This document shows positions 32,906 through 42,275 of a stretch of 64,000 bases of DNA, piece by piece. The notes under the pieces are model-generated. The model had not been told where the DNA came from. It did not search any database and was given only the letters and a program-made list of their open reading frames with translations. The stretch lies in NCBI RefSeq assembly GCF_018035235.1, contig NZ_WPCV01000004.1, forward strand, positions 1,488,001 to 1,552,000, written 5' to 3'. The position numbers and the translations under genes are program-made. The stretch is from Citrobacter sp. On2M. GTDB lineage: Bacteria; Pseudomonadota; Gammaproteobacteria; Enterobacterales; Enterobacteriaceae. Numbering within the stretch: the first letter of the stretch is position 1; each line of letters starts with the position of its first letter.

Positions 32906-33403
32906 ATGCTAAAAACAGAAATGATCGACCAACTGAATGAGCAGATGAACCTTGAATTGTATTCATCGCTGCTCTACCAACAGATGAGCGCGTGGTGCAG
33001 CTATCACAGCTTTGAAGGTGCCGCCGCGTTTTTGCGCCGTCACGCCCAGGAAGAGATGACGCATATGCAGCGTCTGTTTGATTACCTCACCGACACCGGC
33101 AGTTTGCCGCGTATTAACACGGTCTCTTCCCCTTTTGCTGAATATGCGTCTTTAGACGAACTGTTCCGTGCGACTTACGAACACGAGCAGTTAATCACTC
33201 AGAAAATTAATGAGCTGGCACACGCGGCAATGACTCACCAGGATTATCCAACATTTAATTTCCTGCAATGGTATGTTGCCGAGCAGCATGAGGAAGAGAA
33301 ATTATTTAAATCTGTCATCGATAAGTTATCGCTGGCAGGGAAAAGTGGTGAAGGTCTTTATTTCATCGATAAAGAACTGGCTACGCTTGATACACAGAAT
33401 TAA
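32906..33403 (+). CDS. ftnA: Bacterial ferritin FtnA
   Basis: 165 residues from [21 protein letters not shown], as in E. coli, with TGGAG upstream. A ferritin four-helix bundle with ferroxidase ligands visible (Glu17, HAQEEMTHM, and Glu/Gln near EQHEEEKL). The 24-mer stores iron; expression rises in iron-replete cells through Fur and H-NS. Followed by convergent yecH. Confidence 0.97.
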   Translation: MLKTEMIDQLNEQMNLELYSSLLYQQMSAWCSYHSFEGAAAFLRRHAQEEMTHMQRLFDYLTDTGSLPRINTVSSPFAEYASLDELFRATYEHEQLITQKINELAHAAMTHQDYPTFNFLQWYVAEQHEEEKLFKSVIDKLSLAGKSGEGLYFIDKELATLDTQN

Positions 33404-33448
33404 TGTTGTGAGGTAATGAGGGCAACCCGCCATCATTACCTATTAATA

Positions 33449-33688
33449 TCAGTGGCGGCAGATCTTGCTTTCGTGCGTAGAGAAGCCGTCTTCTTTTGCA
33501 ATAAATTTTCCCTTCGCTGCTAAAAAAGCCACCAGTTCAGCTGCCGTCATATCCGTCGCAGAGCAAGTGTGAAAACGCGCCTGATCGCCAAACCGTGCCG
33601 TGATCGCCGCTTCAAGGCTGGCATTTGAATACTGCTCGCCAGATTCAATCATCATGTTGAGCACTTCGTGACCGTGAATAGATTCCAT
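33449..33688 (-). CDS. yecH: YecH family protein (DUF2492, putative metal-binding)
   Basis: 79 residues with conserved ESIHGHEVLNMM, a FHTCSATDMTA segment and the C-terminal His/Cys end HESKICRH, arranged like a small metal-binding protein. Function unknown; same place between ftnA and tyrP in E. coli. Confidence 0.9.
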   Translation of the reverse strand: MESIHGHEVLNMMIESGEQYSNASLEAAITARFGDQARFHTCSATDMTAAELVAFLAAKGKFIAKEDGFSTHESKICRH

Positions 33689-33804
33689 ACTACCTCCTCA
33701 ATAAAAGCCGTAGCCTAATGTGAACTGCATGGCGTTGCATTGCGCTAACGCAGGTTTATTCGCAGATAAGTGTCATTTGGTATACATCTTAAAGCATAAA
33801 ATAT

Positions 33805-33822
33805 CGTAAACATAAGTTTACA
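33805..33822 (+). promoter_or_regulatory. TyrR box upstream of tyrP
   Basis: CGTAAA-N6-TTTACA, one mismatch from the TyrR consensus TGTAAA-N6-TTTACA, about 92 bp before the tyrP start. In E. coli TyrR represses tyrP with tyrosine and activates it with phenylalanine through two adjacent boxes; the second, weak box is not clear here. Confidence 0.75.
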
Positions 33823-33913
33823 ATCATTGTAACGGTGATTTGACGAAAATAGCGTTTTGCCTTAACCTGCGCCGCAGATATAACCATTGATTATCTCTGG
33901 GACAGAGGAAAGC

Positions 33914-35125
33914 GTGAAAAACAGAACCCTGGGTAGTATTTTTATCGTGGCGGGAACCACGATTGGCGCCGGTATGTTGGCAATGCCGTTGGCTGCAGCA
34001 GGCGTGGGATTTAGCGTCACGCTGGTATTGTTAGTGAGTCTTTGGGCGTTAATGTGCTACACCGCGCTGTTGCTGCTTGAAGTGTATCAACATGTACCGG
34101 CCGACACCGGGCTGGGTACGCTGGCAAAACGTTATCTTGGTCGTTACGGACAATGGGTAACGGGCTTTAGCATGATGTTCTTAATGTACGCCCTGACGGC
34201 AGCGTATATCAGTGGCGCGGGTGAACTGCTGGCTTCCAGTATCAGCGACTGGACCGGAACCACTCTTTCTCCGACCACAGGCGTGCTGCTGTTCACCTTT
34301 GTTGCCGGTGGTGTCGTTTGCGTGGGGACTTCGCTGGTCGATCTGTTCAACCGTTTGTTGTTCAGCGCCAAGATAATCTTCCTGGTGGCGATGCTGGCCC
34401 TGTTAATGCCGCATATCCATAAAGTAAACCTGCTTACGCTGCCGCTACAGCAGGGGCTGGCGCTGTCCGCCATTCCGGTTATCTTTACTTCGTTCGGTTT
34501 TCACGGCAGCGTCCCCAGTATCGTCAGCTATATGAACGGTAACATCCGTAAACTGCGTTGGGTGTTTATCACCGGTAGCGCAATTCCGCTGATCGCCTAT
34601 ATTTTCTGGCAACTGGCTACGCTCGGCAGTATTAACTCGTCCACGTTCATGGGGCTGTTAGCCAACCACGCTGGCTTAAACGGTTTATTGCAGGCATTGC
34701 GTGAAGTCGTAGCGTCGCCACACGTCGAACTGGCGGTGCATCTGTTTGCCGATCTTGCGCTGGCGACCTCTTTCCTCGGCGTCGCGCTGGGATTATTTGA
34801 CTACCTGGCCGACCTGTTCCAGCGCCGTAATACCGTAGCGGGAAGAATGCAAACTGGCGTGGTGACCTTCGTGCCGCCGCTGGCATTCGCGCTATTCTAT
34901 CCACGTGGCTTCGTTATGGCGCTAGGTTATGCGGGCGTTGCCCTGGCAGTGCTGGCGCTGCTGATCCCCTCGATGCTGGCATGGCAGAGCAGAAAACAGA
35001 ATCCGCAGGCTACCTACCGCGTGGCGGGCGGTGCTCCGGCGCTGGCGCTGGTATTCTTGTGCGGCATTGTGGTGATCGCAGTACAGTTCTCTATTGCAGC
35101 AGGATTACTACCAGAAGTGGGTTAA
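33914..35125 (+). CDS. tyrP: Tyrosine:proton symporter TyrP
   Basis: 403 residues, as in E. coli, starting with GTG ([20 protein letters not shown]) after GAGGAA. About eleven membrane helices of the aromatic amino acid permease family (HAAAP). The N-terminal [12 protein letters not shown] and the [14 protein letters not shown] loop are typical. Imports tyrosine. A strong hairpin terminator follows immediately. Confidence 0.97.
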   Translation: MKNRTLGSIFIVAGTTIGAGMLAMPLAAAGVGFSVTLVLLVSLWALMCYTALLLLEVYQHVPADTGLGTLAKRYLGRYGQWVTGFSMMFLMYALTAAYISGAGELLASSISDWTGTTLSPTTGVLLFTFVAGGVVCVGTSLVDLFNRLLFSAKIIFLVAMLALLMPHIHKVNLLTLPLQQGLALSAIPVIFTSFGFHGSVPSIVSYMNGNIRKLRWVFITGSAIPLIAYIFWQLATLGSINSSTFMGLLANHAGLNGLLQALREVVASPHVELAVHLFADLALATSFLGVALGLFDYLADLFQRRNTVAGRMQTGVVTFVPPLAFALFYPRGFVMALGYAGVALAVLALLIPSMLAWQSRKQNPQATYRVAGGAPALALVFLCGIVVIAVQFSIAAGLLPEVG

Positions 35126-35128
35126 AAC

Positions 35129-35150
35129 AAAAGGGGCTTTCGCCCCTTTT
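35129..35150. terminator. Bidirectional terminator between tyrP and yecA
   Basis: AAAAGGGGC-TTTC-GCCCCTTTT, a perfect stem with A-run and T-run arms, between two convergent stop codons. Confidence 0.95.
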
Positions 35151-35151
35151 A

Positions 35152-35817
35152 TTAATGCAAACAGCACTGCTTATATTTCTTGCCGCTGCCGCACGGGCAT
35201 GGGTCATTACGCCCTACTTTGGCATCCACTTTTACCGGTACCTTGACCGGCGTTTCCTGGGGATGCGCCATCCACCAGGCATGCAGATCCAGCGCTGCCA
35301 GTCGAATGGCATCCACGCTCTCTTCAAACGCTTCTGGTGTCAGTTTCTCAACCACCGCAAAGTTCTCTTCCGTGCCATGCAACGCGATAGCCTCGAGCGC
35401 TGGTTTTAACGTGTCTGGTAACGTAGACCAGTCCGACAACGCAACGCCGCGCATATAACCGAAGCACCATTCTTCAACGATGGTCAGTTCATGCTCGTCA
35501 ATTTCACGCAAACCAAACAGCGGCTCAAACTGATCAGGATATTCATCCAGACGATCGGCCGTATCCGCCATATGTTGAAACGCCAGGTTCATGAAACGCG
35601 TCATTTCTTTTTCGGAGGACCAGCGAGGAACATACTGCGCGCCGCCCCAAATAGCGACCAGCCACTGCTCCGGTTCAATTTCATACGGTGAACTCAGCAC
35701 CGCCGTCAGTAAACCATCCAGTTCTGATACATCCAGAATAGCCTTGTCTGTGTTGTACTTTGTCAGTACATCATCCAGCCATTCCAGTTCGCTTTCGTTT
35801 AATGGTCCCGTTTTCAT
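35152..35817 (-). CDS. yecA: UPF0149 family protein YecA with SEC-C zinc motif
   Basis: 221 residues. The main UPF0149 domain is followed by a C-terminal SEC-C motif, [22 protein letters not shown], written here only as C-P-C-G-S-G-x5-C-C-x-H: zinc binding as in the SecA tail. E. coli YecA has been reported to contact SecA or ribosomes; role otherwise unclear. Same neighbour of tyrP as in E. coli. Beyond it, E. coli goes directly to leuZ, whereas a five-gene cassette is present here. Confidence 0.95.
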   Translation of the reverse strand: MKTGPLNESELEWLDDVLTKYNTDKAILDVSELDGLLTAVLSSPYEIEPEQWLVAIWGGAQYVPRWSSEKEMTRFMNLAFQHMADTADRLDEYPDQFEPLFGLREIDEHELTIVEEWCFGYMRGVALSDWSTLPDTLKPALEAIALHGTEENFAVVEKLTPEAFEESVDAIRLAALDLHAWWMAHPQETPVKVPVKVDAKVGRNDPCPCGSGKKYKQCCLH

Positions 35818-36006
35818 AACGCTTTTCCTTAGTCAAAAAATCTTGCCTGTGATCATCCTACATGGCTGGAGGGATAACAGATACAAATGGGCATATGCGG
35901 CTTACAGCTGCCGCTTGTTCAGGTTAACAGGAAAAGTGGAGAATTCCGGAAGTTAACGCACAAAAGAGAACACGAAGCCGCCGGGCATCATACCGGGAAA
36001 ACACAA

Positions 36007-36030
36007 TAAAACCACCCGCAGGTGGTTTAC
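36007..36030 (-). terminator. Terminator after the MerP-like gene
   Basis: Minus strand AAACCACC-TGCG-GGTGGTTTTATT, overlapping the stop codon end of the MerP-like gene. Nearly the same sequence forms the terminator of the tRNA operon at 39323-39347. Confidence 0.85.
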
Positions 36031-36308
36031 TGTTGCTCAATACGGTTGAGCGTTGCGGTATAACCCGTTTTCGCTACTGCGTTAAGTAGAATATCGGTTG
36101 AAAAACCTTCAGGCACGATCGCTTCTGCCTGCCGGGTCTTGAGGGAGGATTTTGCTTTAATCACGCCGTCAGTGTCACGTAGCGCCTGATTGACCGAAAT
36201 AACGCACAACGAGCAGGTCATGTTTTGTATATCCAGCACCACTTTTTGGTTGGCCGCCTGAGCCCACAGCGGTAACAGCAAGCATGCAACTAACGTGAAG
36301 ATCTTCAT
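36027..36308 (-). CDS. MerP-like periplasmic heavy-metal-binding protein
   Basis: 93 residues: signal peptide MKIFTLVACLLLPLWAQA, then a ferredoxin-like HMA domain with the metal motif MTCSLC (Cys32, Cys35). MerP (91 residues) has GMTCAAC and hands Hg(II) to MerT; here IQNMTCSLC is close but not identical. It overlaps the MerT-like gene by 4 bp (ATGA). There is no merR, merA or merC nearby, so the metal and the outcome are uncertain: mercury, copper or another soft metal. Confidence 0.88.
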   Translation of the reverse strand: MKIFTLVACLLLPLWAQAANQKVVLDIQNMTCSLCVISVNQALRDTDGVIKAKSSLKTRQAEAIVPEGFSTDILLNAVAKTGYTATLNRIEQQ

Positions 36309-36661
36309 TCAACTACCTCATAAAACCAGGCTACAAGCGTTGGGTAAAATAGGACAGGTAAAATCAACGCCAGCGCGCACCAGTAAAAAATGCGCGCTTG
36401 CTTCAGAGTTAACCACCCGGAGCACCACAGCCGTTTGGAAAAATAGAGCCGCCAGAAGACATGCAGTAATAATCCCAGGGATAGCAGCACCAGAGGCGTA
36501 CGCAAAAACTCAAACCGGGTAAAGATGGCAAAGCTCGCCGCCGAAATACCAAACAGCAGGTATAACAGCGGCCCAACGCAGCATAAACCCGCGGTGACTG
36601 CCGCCGCAGCGGCTGTCAATATAGTGAGACCCGCCCCTTTAGCGTTGTTCTGTAGCGACAT
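36305..36661 (-). CDS. MerT-like mercuric/heavy-metal transport protein
   Basis: 118 residues from MSLQNNAKGAGLTIL (MerT is 116), with three membrane helices. Helix 1 has the signature pair Cys27-Cys28 in GLCCVGPLLYLLFGIS, which takes metal from MerP. The cytoplasmic loop has a single Cys80 (LWCSG), and Cys95 sits in the third helix, whereas canonical MerT has two loop Cys. The start lies 23 bp inside the end of the transglutaminase-like gene, so the three downstream genes are coupled. Confidence 0.85.
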   Translation of the reverse strand: MSLQNNAKGAGLTILTAAAAAVTAGLCCVGPLLYLLFGISAASFAIFTRFEFLRTPLVLLSLGLLLHVFWRLYFSKRLWCSGWLTLKQARIFYWCALALILPVLFYPTLVAWFYEVVE

Positions 36662-37781
36662 AGCTGTAGGAGAACGCTTTAGGATCATAGAAATTAATCG
36701 GGTCGCCATCGACTTCAGCATAAGGATAACCAAAGTTGTTCATCGCGCCCTGCTCCGTTGCCGGATACAGCTCGAAATCACGCCCGTAGTTGAATCCAAC
36801 CCAGTTCATTTCCCAGTTGCCAAACAGGTAGGTATTCACGGCCTGGACATCGGCGTCCTGATGCGATTTTTTCTCTGCCAGACGCATTTTGGTCACGTCA
36901 GCGGGATCGCAAGGTAACCAGCCGTAACCTGCCAGATAGAATTCGGCGCGGCAGTGTTGTCCGCCGCTCACGTCGGCGACTCCCGCGCTGTCGGCTTTGC
37001 CAAAAGCGCTTTTCGAATAACGTTCAAGCTTATTGGCTTTGCCCAGACGGATGCCAAACAGTTCACGCGCCGGAATGCCGCTGGCGCGCGCGAGAGCCAC
37101 AAAAACGGAGCTCATGTCGGTACATTTGCCTTTGAGCATACCGCTTTTCAAGATCTCGGCCACATCACCCGTGCCACAGCCAATAACGTCGTTATCGCGT
37201 TCCATATGACTGCTGACCCATTCGTAAATCAGACGTGCTTTTTTCAGCGGGTCCGTCTCATTACCGGTGATTTTACGCGCGGTTTCCAGAACCAGCCCAT
37301 CAACAGGGGTGTGTGCCGTTGGCAACAGGTACGGTTTTACATCCAGCGGATAAATAATCTGCTCGGGCGCTTGCCAGGTTTTCAGCGCGTCGTGCTTCAG
37401 CGGTTCCCAGTCGGCGGTTTCAATATCAATATTAACATCAATCAACAATTCGCCCTGCGAATCAGGCCAGGTGGCAAACAGCGTTTTCGCACCATAGGTA
37501 TTATTGGTGGTGACGTACGCCTGCTTATAGTTCCCACTAAAGGCAAGCGCTGTCATTTGTTGAAACGCGGTATCCACCGGTAGCGGGATCCACAGTTTCA
37601 CCACGCCGCTCGATCCCTTTGGAGGGGTGAGTTTATACGTTTGTGATAAGACAAAGCGTCGACGCGTCACTGGCGCGCCTGAAGGCTCTGCGGCGCTTAC
37701 CGTCTGGCTTAAAACCGCTGGGCCGACTAAACCGGCGGCGGAAAGGAGAACGCTATTTTTGAGAAATTGTCGACGTTGCAT
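36639..37781 (-). CDS. Tat-exported transglutaminase-like (papain-fold) protein
   Basis: 380 residues. The N-terminus MQRRQFLKNSVLLSAAGL is a twin-arginine signal (RRQFLK), so a folded, perhaps cofactor-bearing protein is exported. The central domain has the complete transglutaminase-like triad: Cys220 in GKCTDMSSVFVALARA, His276 in GGQHCRAEFYL and Asp292 in LPCDPADV. Extra Cys (C202, C277, C291) lie next to the active site. Such proteins are usually peptidases or amidases; substrate unknown. It precedes and overlaps MerT/MerP-like genes, suggesting a joint job in handling metal or metal-damaged envelope protein. Confidence 0.85.
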   Translation of the reverse strand: MQRRQFLKNSVLLSAAGLVGPAVLSQTVSAAEPSGAPVTRRRFVLSQTYKLTPPKGSSGVVKLWIPLPVDTAFQQMTALAFSGNYKQAYVTTNNTYGAKTLFATWPDSQGELLIDVNIDIETADWEPLKHDALKTWQAPEQIIYPLDVKPYLLPTAHTPVDGLVLETARKITGNETDPLKKARLIYEWVSSHMERDNDVIGCGTGDVAEILKSGMLKGKCTDMSSVFVALARASGIPARELFGIRLGKANKLERYSKSAFGKADSAGVADVSGGQHCRAEFYLAGYGWLPCDPADVTKMRLAEKKSHQDADVQAVNTYLFGNWEMNWVGFNYGRDFELYPATEQGAMNNFGYPYAEVDGDPINFYDPKAFSYSYVATEQR

Positions 37782-37977
37782 TAGTGTCTGTCCATGTTGT
37801 AAGAGTTGTGCTACGGAAACCGTATACGATCATCACAGCAGACAGACGCTGATAATAAAGGTGAGTCGATGGAGGCTATTCATCAATAACAGACCTGTTA
37901 ACTGTGAATGAAATGAAAAACTACGTGGCCGCTATTAAGCCATTTACAGGCAAAAAAGTACAGTAACGAGGACGAGT

Positions 37978-38448
37978 TCAGTATACATACACATTCGTTG
38001 CCAGTTTGCGGGCTAACCCTCTTGCTCCCTCGCGCATGACCGTATCGTGATTCCACCGAAAAGCGGGGGCTGCCAGCAGTGCAAGATAATTCATCCAGCG
38101 GATCGTGGTGCGGACGTTCCAGTCATATCTGACGAAAGTCTCTGCGCCATTGGCGGAAAAAGACCACACGCCTCGCCCTTCCACCGCGCCGCTGGCTTGT
38201 CCTTCAAGCAGAGTGCAGGGCTGAATATTCAAGACGTTGATATCAAAGGTTAAGCGATAAGGGAGCACGCCTTTCCAGGTATAACGGTGCAGCGCACCAA
38301 TACCCTGCATGTCCCCTTTCTTTATCTCAACGATACGTTCCAGACTTCCCCACCATTCCGGCCACTGGTCCGGATGAGAAAAAACATCCCATACATCCTG
38401 AATTGAAGCCTCAACCCGCCAGAGCGTGGAAAACTGATAGTCAGCCAT
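37978..38448 (-). CDS. SRPBCC-fold protein (polyketide cyclase/START-like)
   Basis: 156 residues from MADYQFSTLWRVEASIQDVW; a TTG two codons upstream is an alternative start. Typical SRPBCC features are VWDVFSHPDQWPEWWGSLERI near the N-terminus and a C-terminal helix. No signal peptide. These domains bind hydrophobic ligands; none can be named. It starts 13 bp after the LolA-like gene, implying an operon, and is separated from the transglutaminase-like gene by 196 bp. Confidence 0.82.
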   Translation of the reverse strand: MADYQFSTLWRVEASIQDVWDVFSHPDQWPEWWGSLERIVEIKKGDMQGIGALHRYTWKGVLPYRLTFDINVLNIQPCTLLEGQASGAVEGRGVWSFSANGAETFVRYDWNVRTTIRWMNYLALLAAPAFRWNHDTVMREGARGLARKLATNVYVY

Positions 38449-38461
38449 AGTCAAGATTCCC

Positions 38462-39127
38462 TCAAGGCGTGAAGAAATTGGCGGGGAAACGGATGTTGAT
38501 AATCATAGCATCCAGCAGAACGGTTTCTGATCGCTGACCATCAGGCGCATAGCTGATCACTTTGGCAGGGAGTCCGTGATAATTATCCAGCCAGATGTCG
38601 TAGCGGTGAACACCATCAACAACCATGGTTCCCGGCCCAACCACGGACACGCGGGTTGTCGCCCGTCCTGCAATGCTCTCCTGACCAACGATGGTCGTTG
38701 TACCCGAGCGCTGCAAATGGCGAATATTACCCAGCAACACGCCAATATCAGAGCGATCCACCCGATGACCGCGCTCATCCTGGATCAATGAATTGGTGGG
38801 CGATAGGTGGAAAATGGGCAATGTACCCACACCGAATGGCCATAATGTCACTTTACCGCTGACAGGATTAAAGATAACCACTGCACCTGAATGCGGCTGG
38901 GTAAAATCCATTCGCACATAGCCGGGTTTTTGATAGCTGTAGCGAATGATTTTGCTTTCACCCAACGGCGACGAGGAGCGCAGCATAACCTGATAAGAAG
39001 TCATGTTAGTGAATGAGCGTTGTGAAACCGCAATCGGATCGATGATCCTGCCAGTCTGCGAAAATGCTGAGCAACTCAAGACAAGTAATGCCGCGAACAC
39101 GACTAGCGGAGAAAATGAGACGCTCAT
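38462..39127 (-). CDS. LolA-like/DUF1571-type periplasmic protein
   Basis: 222 residues from an ATG that opens a clear signal peptide (MSVSFSPLVVFAALLVLSC...FSQ). The mature protein has the half-open beta-barrel pattern of LolA-like outer-membrane lipoprotein-sorting proteins: YQVMLRSSSPLGESKIIRYSY, YVRMDFTQPHSGAVVIFNP and a late HRYDIWLDNYHGLPAKVISY. It may carry lipid or lipoprotein in the periplasm, though family members vary. A TTG ten codons upstream is rejected because it disrupts the signal peptide. First gene of the cassette. Confidence 0.75.
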   Translation of the reverse strand: MSVSFSPLVVFAALLVLSCSAFSQTGRIIDPIAVSQRSFTNMTSYQVMLRSSSPLGESKIIRYSYQKPGYVRMDFTQPHSGAVVIFNPVSGKVTLWPFGVGTLPIFHLSPTNSLIQDERGHRVDRSDIGVLLGNIRHLQRSGTTTIVGQESIAGRATTRVSVVGPGTMVVDGVHRYDIWLDNYHGLPAKVISYAPDGQRSETVLLDAMIINIRFPANFFTP

Positions 39128-39322
39128 GACCGCCCCTGTATCAGCACTCTCTGCCAACAGGAGTCATCACCTGTCGATACTTTTATTATAGTTCTTAAAT
39201 TGCGAGCCATTCCCCACTCGCGCCGATTCGCAAATAGAAAGATTGGCAACAATGGGGGTTTTGAGGTCGGTTAACGCATCAAGCAGATTTACCTGCCGCA
39301 AGTTATCCAGAATAACAGGCAC

Positions 39323-39347
39323 AAAAAAACCACCCGTAGGTGGTTTC
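39323..39347 (-). terminator. Terminator of the glyW-cysT-leuZ tRNA operon
   Basis: Minus strand AAACCACC-TACG-GGTGGTTTTTTT about 40 bp beyond leuZ. Strong stem and T-run. Confidence 0.92.
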
Positions 39348-39387
39348 ACGACACTGCTTATTGCTTTGATTATTCTGTTTTTTCCCA

Positions 39388-39474
39388 TGGTACCCGGAGT
39401 GGGACTTGAACCCACACAGCGCGAACGCCGAGGGATTTTAAATCCCTTGTGTCTACCGATTCCACCATCCGGGC
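39388..39474 (-). tRNA. leuZ: tRNA-Leu(UAA)
   Basis: 87 bases including encoded CCA. Minus strand starts GCCCGGATGGTGGAATCGG, has anticodon UAA in GGATTTAAAATCC, a long variable arm and T-arm GGTTCAAGTCC. Third and last tRNA of the cluster. Confidence 0.98.
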
Positions 39475-39486
39475 TCGGGAAGAAAT

Positions 39487-39560
39487 TGGAGGCGCGTTCC
39501 GGAGTCGAACCGGACTAGACGGATTTGCAATCCGCTACATAACCGCTTTGCTAACGCGCC
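39487..39560 (-). tRNA. cysT: tRNA-Cys(GCA)
   Basis: 74 bases including CCA; minus strand begins GGCGCGTTAGCAAAGCGG, anticodon GCA in GGATTGCAAATCC, ends GCGCCTCCA. 12 bp from leuZ. Confidence 0.98.
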
Positions 39561-39611
39561 GAAATCTTCTGGCTTTTCAGCCGACATCCGCAATTGCCGA
39601 TGTCTTTAATC

Positions 39612-39687
<76 letters not shown>

Positions 39688-39838
39688 ATCACCAAGTAAC
39701 TTTGTTAATCACTTGATTTTGTTATCGTCTGGCAATCAGTGCTGCCGTTCGATGCGTTGCATTCTACTTACCTGACGCAATGAGTCAACGATATTTTTCA
39801 CCACTGACGATCGTTTGCTGAAATTTGCGTCGAAACGA

Positions 39839-40387
39839 TCACTGTTCAAGCAAATCTCCCCATGCAGCGCTCAAATACTGGAACATTGACCACAAAGTCA
39901 GTATCGCGGCAACGAAGAAAAGTGCGATCCCTGCGTACTCAACCCAGATATTTGGACGCCAAAGCAGCCATGCCAACGCGGCCATTTGGGACGTAGTTTT
40001 CACTTTTCCGATCCAGGACACTGCCACACTGCTGCGTTTACCCAGTTCAGCCATCCATTCACGCAACGCAGAGATAATTATTTCACGCGCGATCATCGTG
40101 GCGGCAGGCAGCGTCACCCACCAGCTGTGATAGTGTTCGGTCACCAGCACCATCGCGATAGCCACCAGCACTTTATCAGCGACCGGATCGAGGAAGGCGC
40201 CAAAACGCGTGCTTTGGTTCCAGCGACGCGCCAGAAAACCGTCAAACCAGTCGGTGACCGCCGCGATACAGAAGATCAGCGCGCAAACGAAGGGAGCCCA
40301 GCTGAATGGCAGATAAAACGCCAATACAAAGAATGGGATCAGGATGACGCGAAACAGCGTGAGCAACGTAGGGATATTAAATTGCAT
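39839..40387 (-). CDS. pgsA: Phosphatidylglycerophosphate synthase PgsA
   Basis: 182 residues, the E. coli length, with about four membrane helices. The CDP-alcohol phosphotransferase motif D-x2-D-G-x2-A-R-x8-G-x3-D-x3-D is read as [27 protein letters not shown]. It makes phosphatidylglycerophosphate, the committed step for phosphatidylglycerol and cardiolipin. 55 bp after uvrC and before the tRNA genes. Confidence 0.97.
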   Translation of the reverse strand: MQFNIPTLLTLFRVILIPFFVLAFYLPFSWAPFVCALIFCIAAVTDWFDGFLARRWNQSTRFGAFLDPVADKVLVAIAMVLVTEHYHSWWVTLPAATMIAREIIISALREWMAELGKRSSVAVSWIGKVKTTSQMAALAWLLWRPNIWVEYAGIALFFVAAILTLWSMFQYLSAAWGDLLEQ

Positions 40388-40442
40388 ATGACGGATAACT
40401 ATCTGTTGTCAGTGAAATTACCCCTATGTTGCTACAGAGGGC

Positions 40443-42275
40443 TTAATGTTTCAACGAGTAGAAGATCTTTTCTGCCAGAGCTTGCGAAATACCCGGCACT
40501 TTTGCAATTTCTTCAATGCTCGCGTTACGAAGACCTTGCAAACCGCCCATATATTTCAACAACATCTGCCGACGTTTTGGTCCAACGCCCTCAATGGTTT
40601 CCAGCGTGCTGGTACTTTTCACCTTCGCCCGTTTTTTACGGTGTCCGCTAATCGCATGATCGTGAGATTCATCGCGGATATGCTGGATAACGTGCAACGC
40701 AGGCGAATCCGGTGGCAGGCTAAAGCCCTCTCCTTCCGGCTCAAAGAACAGCGTTTCCAGGCCGGCTTTACGATCGGCCCCTTTTGCCACCCCCAGCAAT
40801 AGCGGATGTTGTTTGTCCCAGGGAACGTCCAGCTCAGCAAAAACGGCTTTCGCCTGCCCCAGTTGACCTTTACCACCGTCGATCAAGATAACGTCCGGAA
40901 TCTTACTTTCTTCAATCGCCTTACCGTAACGCCGACGCAGAACCTGATTCATGGCCGCATAATCATCACCCGGCGTAATGCCAGTGATGTTATAGCGACG
41001 ATACTCCGCACGCAGCGGTCCATTGGCATCAAATACCACGCAGGAGGCAACCGTCTGCTCGCCCATCGTATGACTGATATCAAAGCACTCCATGCGTTTT
41101 ACTTCCGGAAGCTTCAGTACCGATGCCAGCGCCGTCAGACGTTGTGTAATCGTCGACTGCTGGGAAAGCTTCGTGGTTAACGCCACTGCCGCATTAGTTC
41201 GCGCCAGCTTCAGATAACGGGCGCGATCGCCTCGTGGTTTCGTCTGAACATTAATCTTCCGCCCAGCCAACTCAGACAAAGAATCCGCCAACAAGGTTTT
41301 ATCGCTAAGCTTAAAATCGAGCAGGATCTCACCGGGTAAGGTGCGCATCTGACTCCCCTGCAGATAAAACTGTCCGACGAAGGTTTCTACGACCTCGCCG
41401 AGCTCTGTTCCACCAGGCACTTTCGGGAAATAGCTGCGACTGCCTAACACTTTACCCTGGCGAATAAACAGAACGTGCACACAGGCCATGCCTGCATCAA
41501 ACGCCACGCCGATGACGTCCAGATCGTCTCCAGTATTAGAAACAAACTGTTTTTCGGTCACGCGGCGTACGGCCTGAATTTGGTCACGAATGCGCGCAGC
41601 CTCTTCAAATTCGAGACTCTGGCTGGCCTTTTCCATCCGGGCGATCAGTTGGGTCAATACCTGATCGTCTTTCCCGGACAGGAACAGACGAACGTAATCA
41701 ACCTGCTGCGCATACTCTTCCTCACTCACCAGGCCCGCCACACACGGACCGAGGCAGCGGCCAATCTGATATTGCAAACAAGGACGCGAGCGGTTGCGAT
41801 AAACACTATTTTCGCACTGACGAATAGGGAATATTTTCTGCAACAGCGCCAGCGTTTCACGTACCGCATAGCCGTTAGGGAACGGGCCAAAGTACTCGCC
41901 TTTGGCGTGCTTTGCGCCACGATGCATCGCCAGGCGAGGATGGGTATCGCCGCTGAGGAAAATGAAAGGATAGGATTTATCATCGCGCAGCAAAACGTTA
42001 TAGCGCGGCTGATACAGCTTAATGTAGTTGTGCTCAAGCAGTAACGCTTCGGTTTCGGTGTGCGTTACCGTGACATCAATCTGCTGTATTTGCGCGACCA
42101 GCGCTTCGGTTTTACGCGACGCGAGGTTGCTACGAAAGTAGCTGGAAAGCCTTTTTTTCAGGTCTTTCGCTTTCCCGACATAGATGACCGTCCCGGCGGC
42201 ATCATACATGCGATAAACGCCGGGCTGACTGGTCACGGTTTTCAGGAAAGCTTTAGCGTCAAACTGATCGGTCAC
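40443..42275 (-). CDS. uvrC: Excinuclease ABC subunit UvrC
   Basis: 610 residues, as in E. coli, starting with GTG inside the uvrY stop (4-bp overlap). It has an N-terminal GIY-YIG nuclease (PGVYRMYD ... [14 protein letters not shown]) for the 3' cut, a Cys-rich region, a UVR motif ([29 protein letters not shown], given here by position about 200-230), a C-terminal RNase H-like nuclease for the 5' cut ([11 protein letters not shown]) and paired helix-hairpin-helix at the end ([24 protein letters not shown]). Nucleotide excision repair. Confidence 0.98.
   Translation of the reverse strand: MTDQFDAKAFLKTVTSQPGVYRMYDAAGTVIYVGKAKDLKKRLSSYFRSNLASRKTEALVAQIQQIDVTVTHTETEALLLEHNYIKLYQPRYNVLLRDDKSYPFIFLSGDTHPRLAMHRGAKHAKGEYFGPFPNGYAVRETLALLQKIFPIRQCENSVYRNRSRPCLQYQIGRCLGPCVAGLVSEEEYAQQVDYVRLFLSGKDDQVLTQLIARMEKASQSLEFEEAARIRDQIQAVRRVTEKQFVSNTGDDLDVIGVAFDAGMACVHVLFIRQGKVLGSRSYFPKVPGGTELGEVVETFVGQFYLQGSQMRTLPGEILLDFKLSDKTLLADSLSELAGRKINVQTKPRGDRARYLKLARTNAAVALTTKLSQQSTITQRLTALASVLKLPEVKRMECFDISHTMGEQTVASCVVFDANGPLRAEYRRYNITGITPGDDYAAMNQVLRRRYGKAIEESKIPDVILIDGGKGQLGQAKAVFAELDVPWDKQHPLLLGVAKGADRKAGLETLFFEPEGEGFSLPPDSPALHVIQHIRDESHDHAISGHRKKRAKVKSTSTLETIEGVGPKRRQMLLKYMGGLQGLRNASIEEIAKVPGISQALAEKIFYSLKH

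Noticed and set aside
39167-39415. 82-codon minus-strand frame starting in leuZ
   Set aside because: Starts inside the tRNA and runs through its terminator; not a protein gene.
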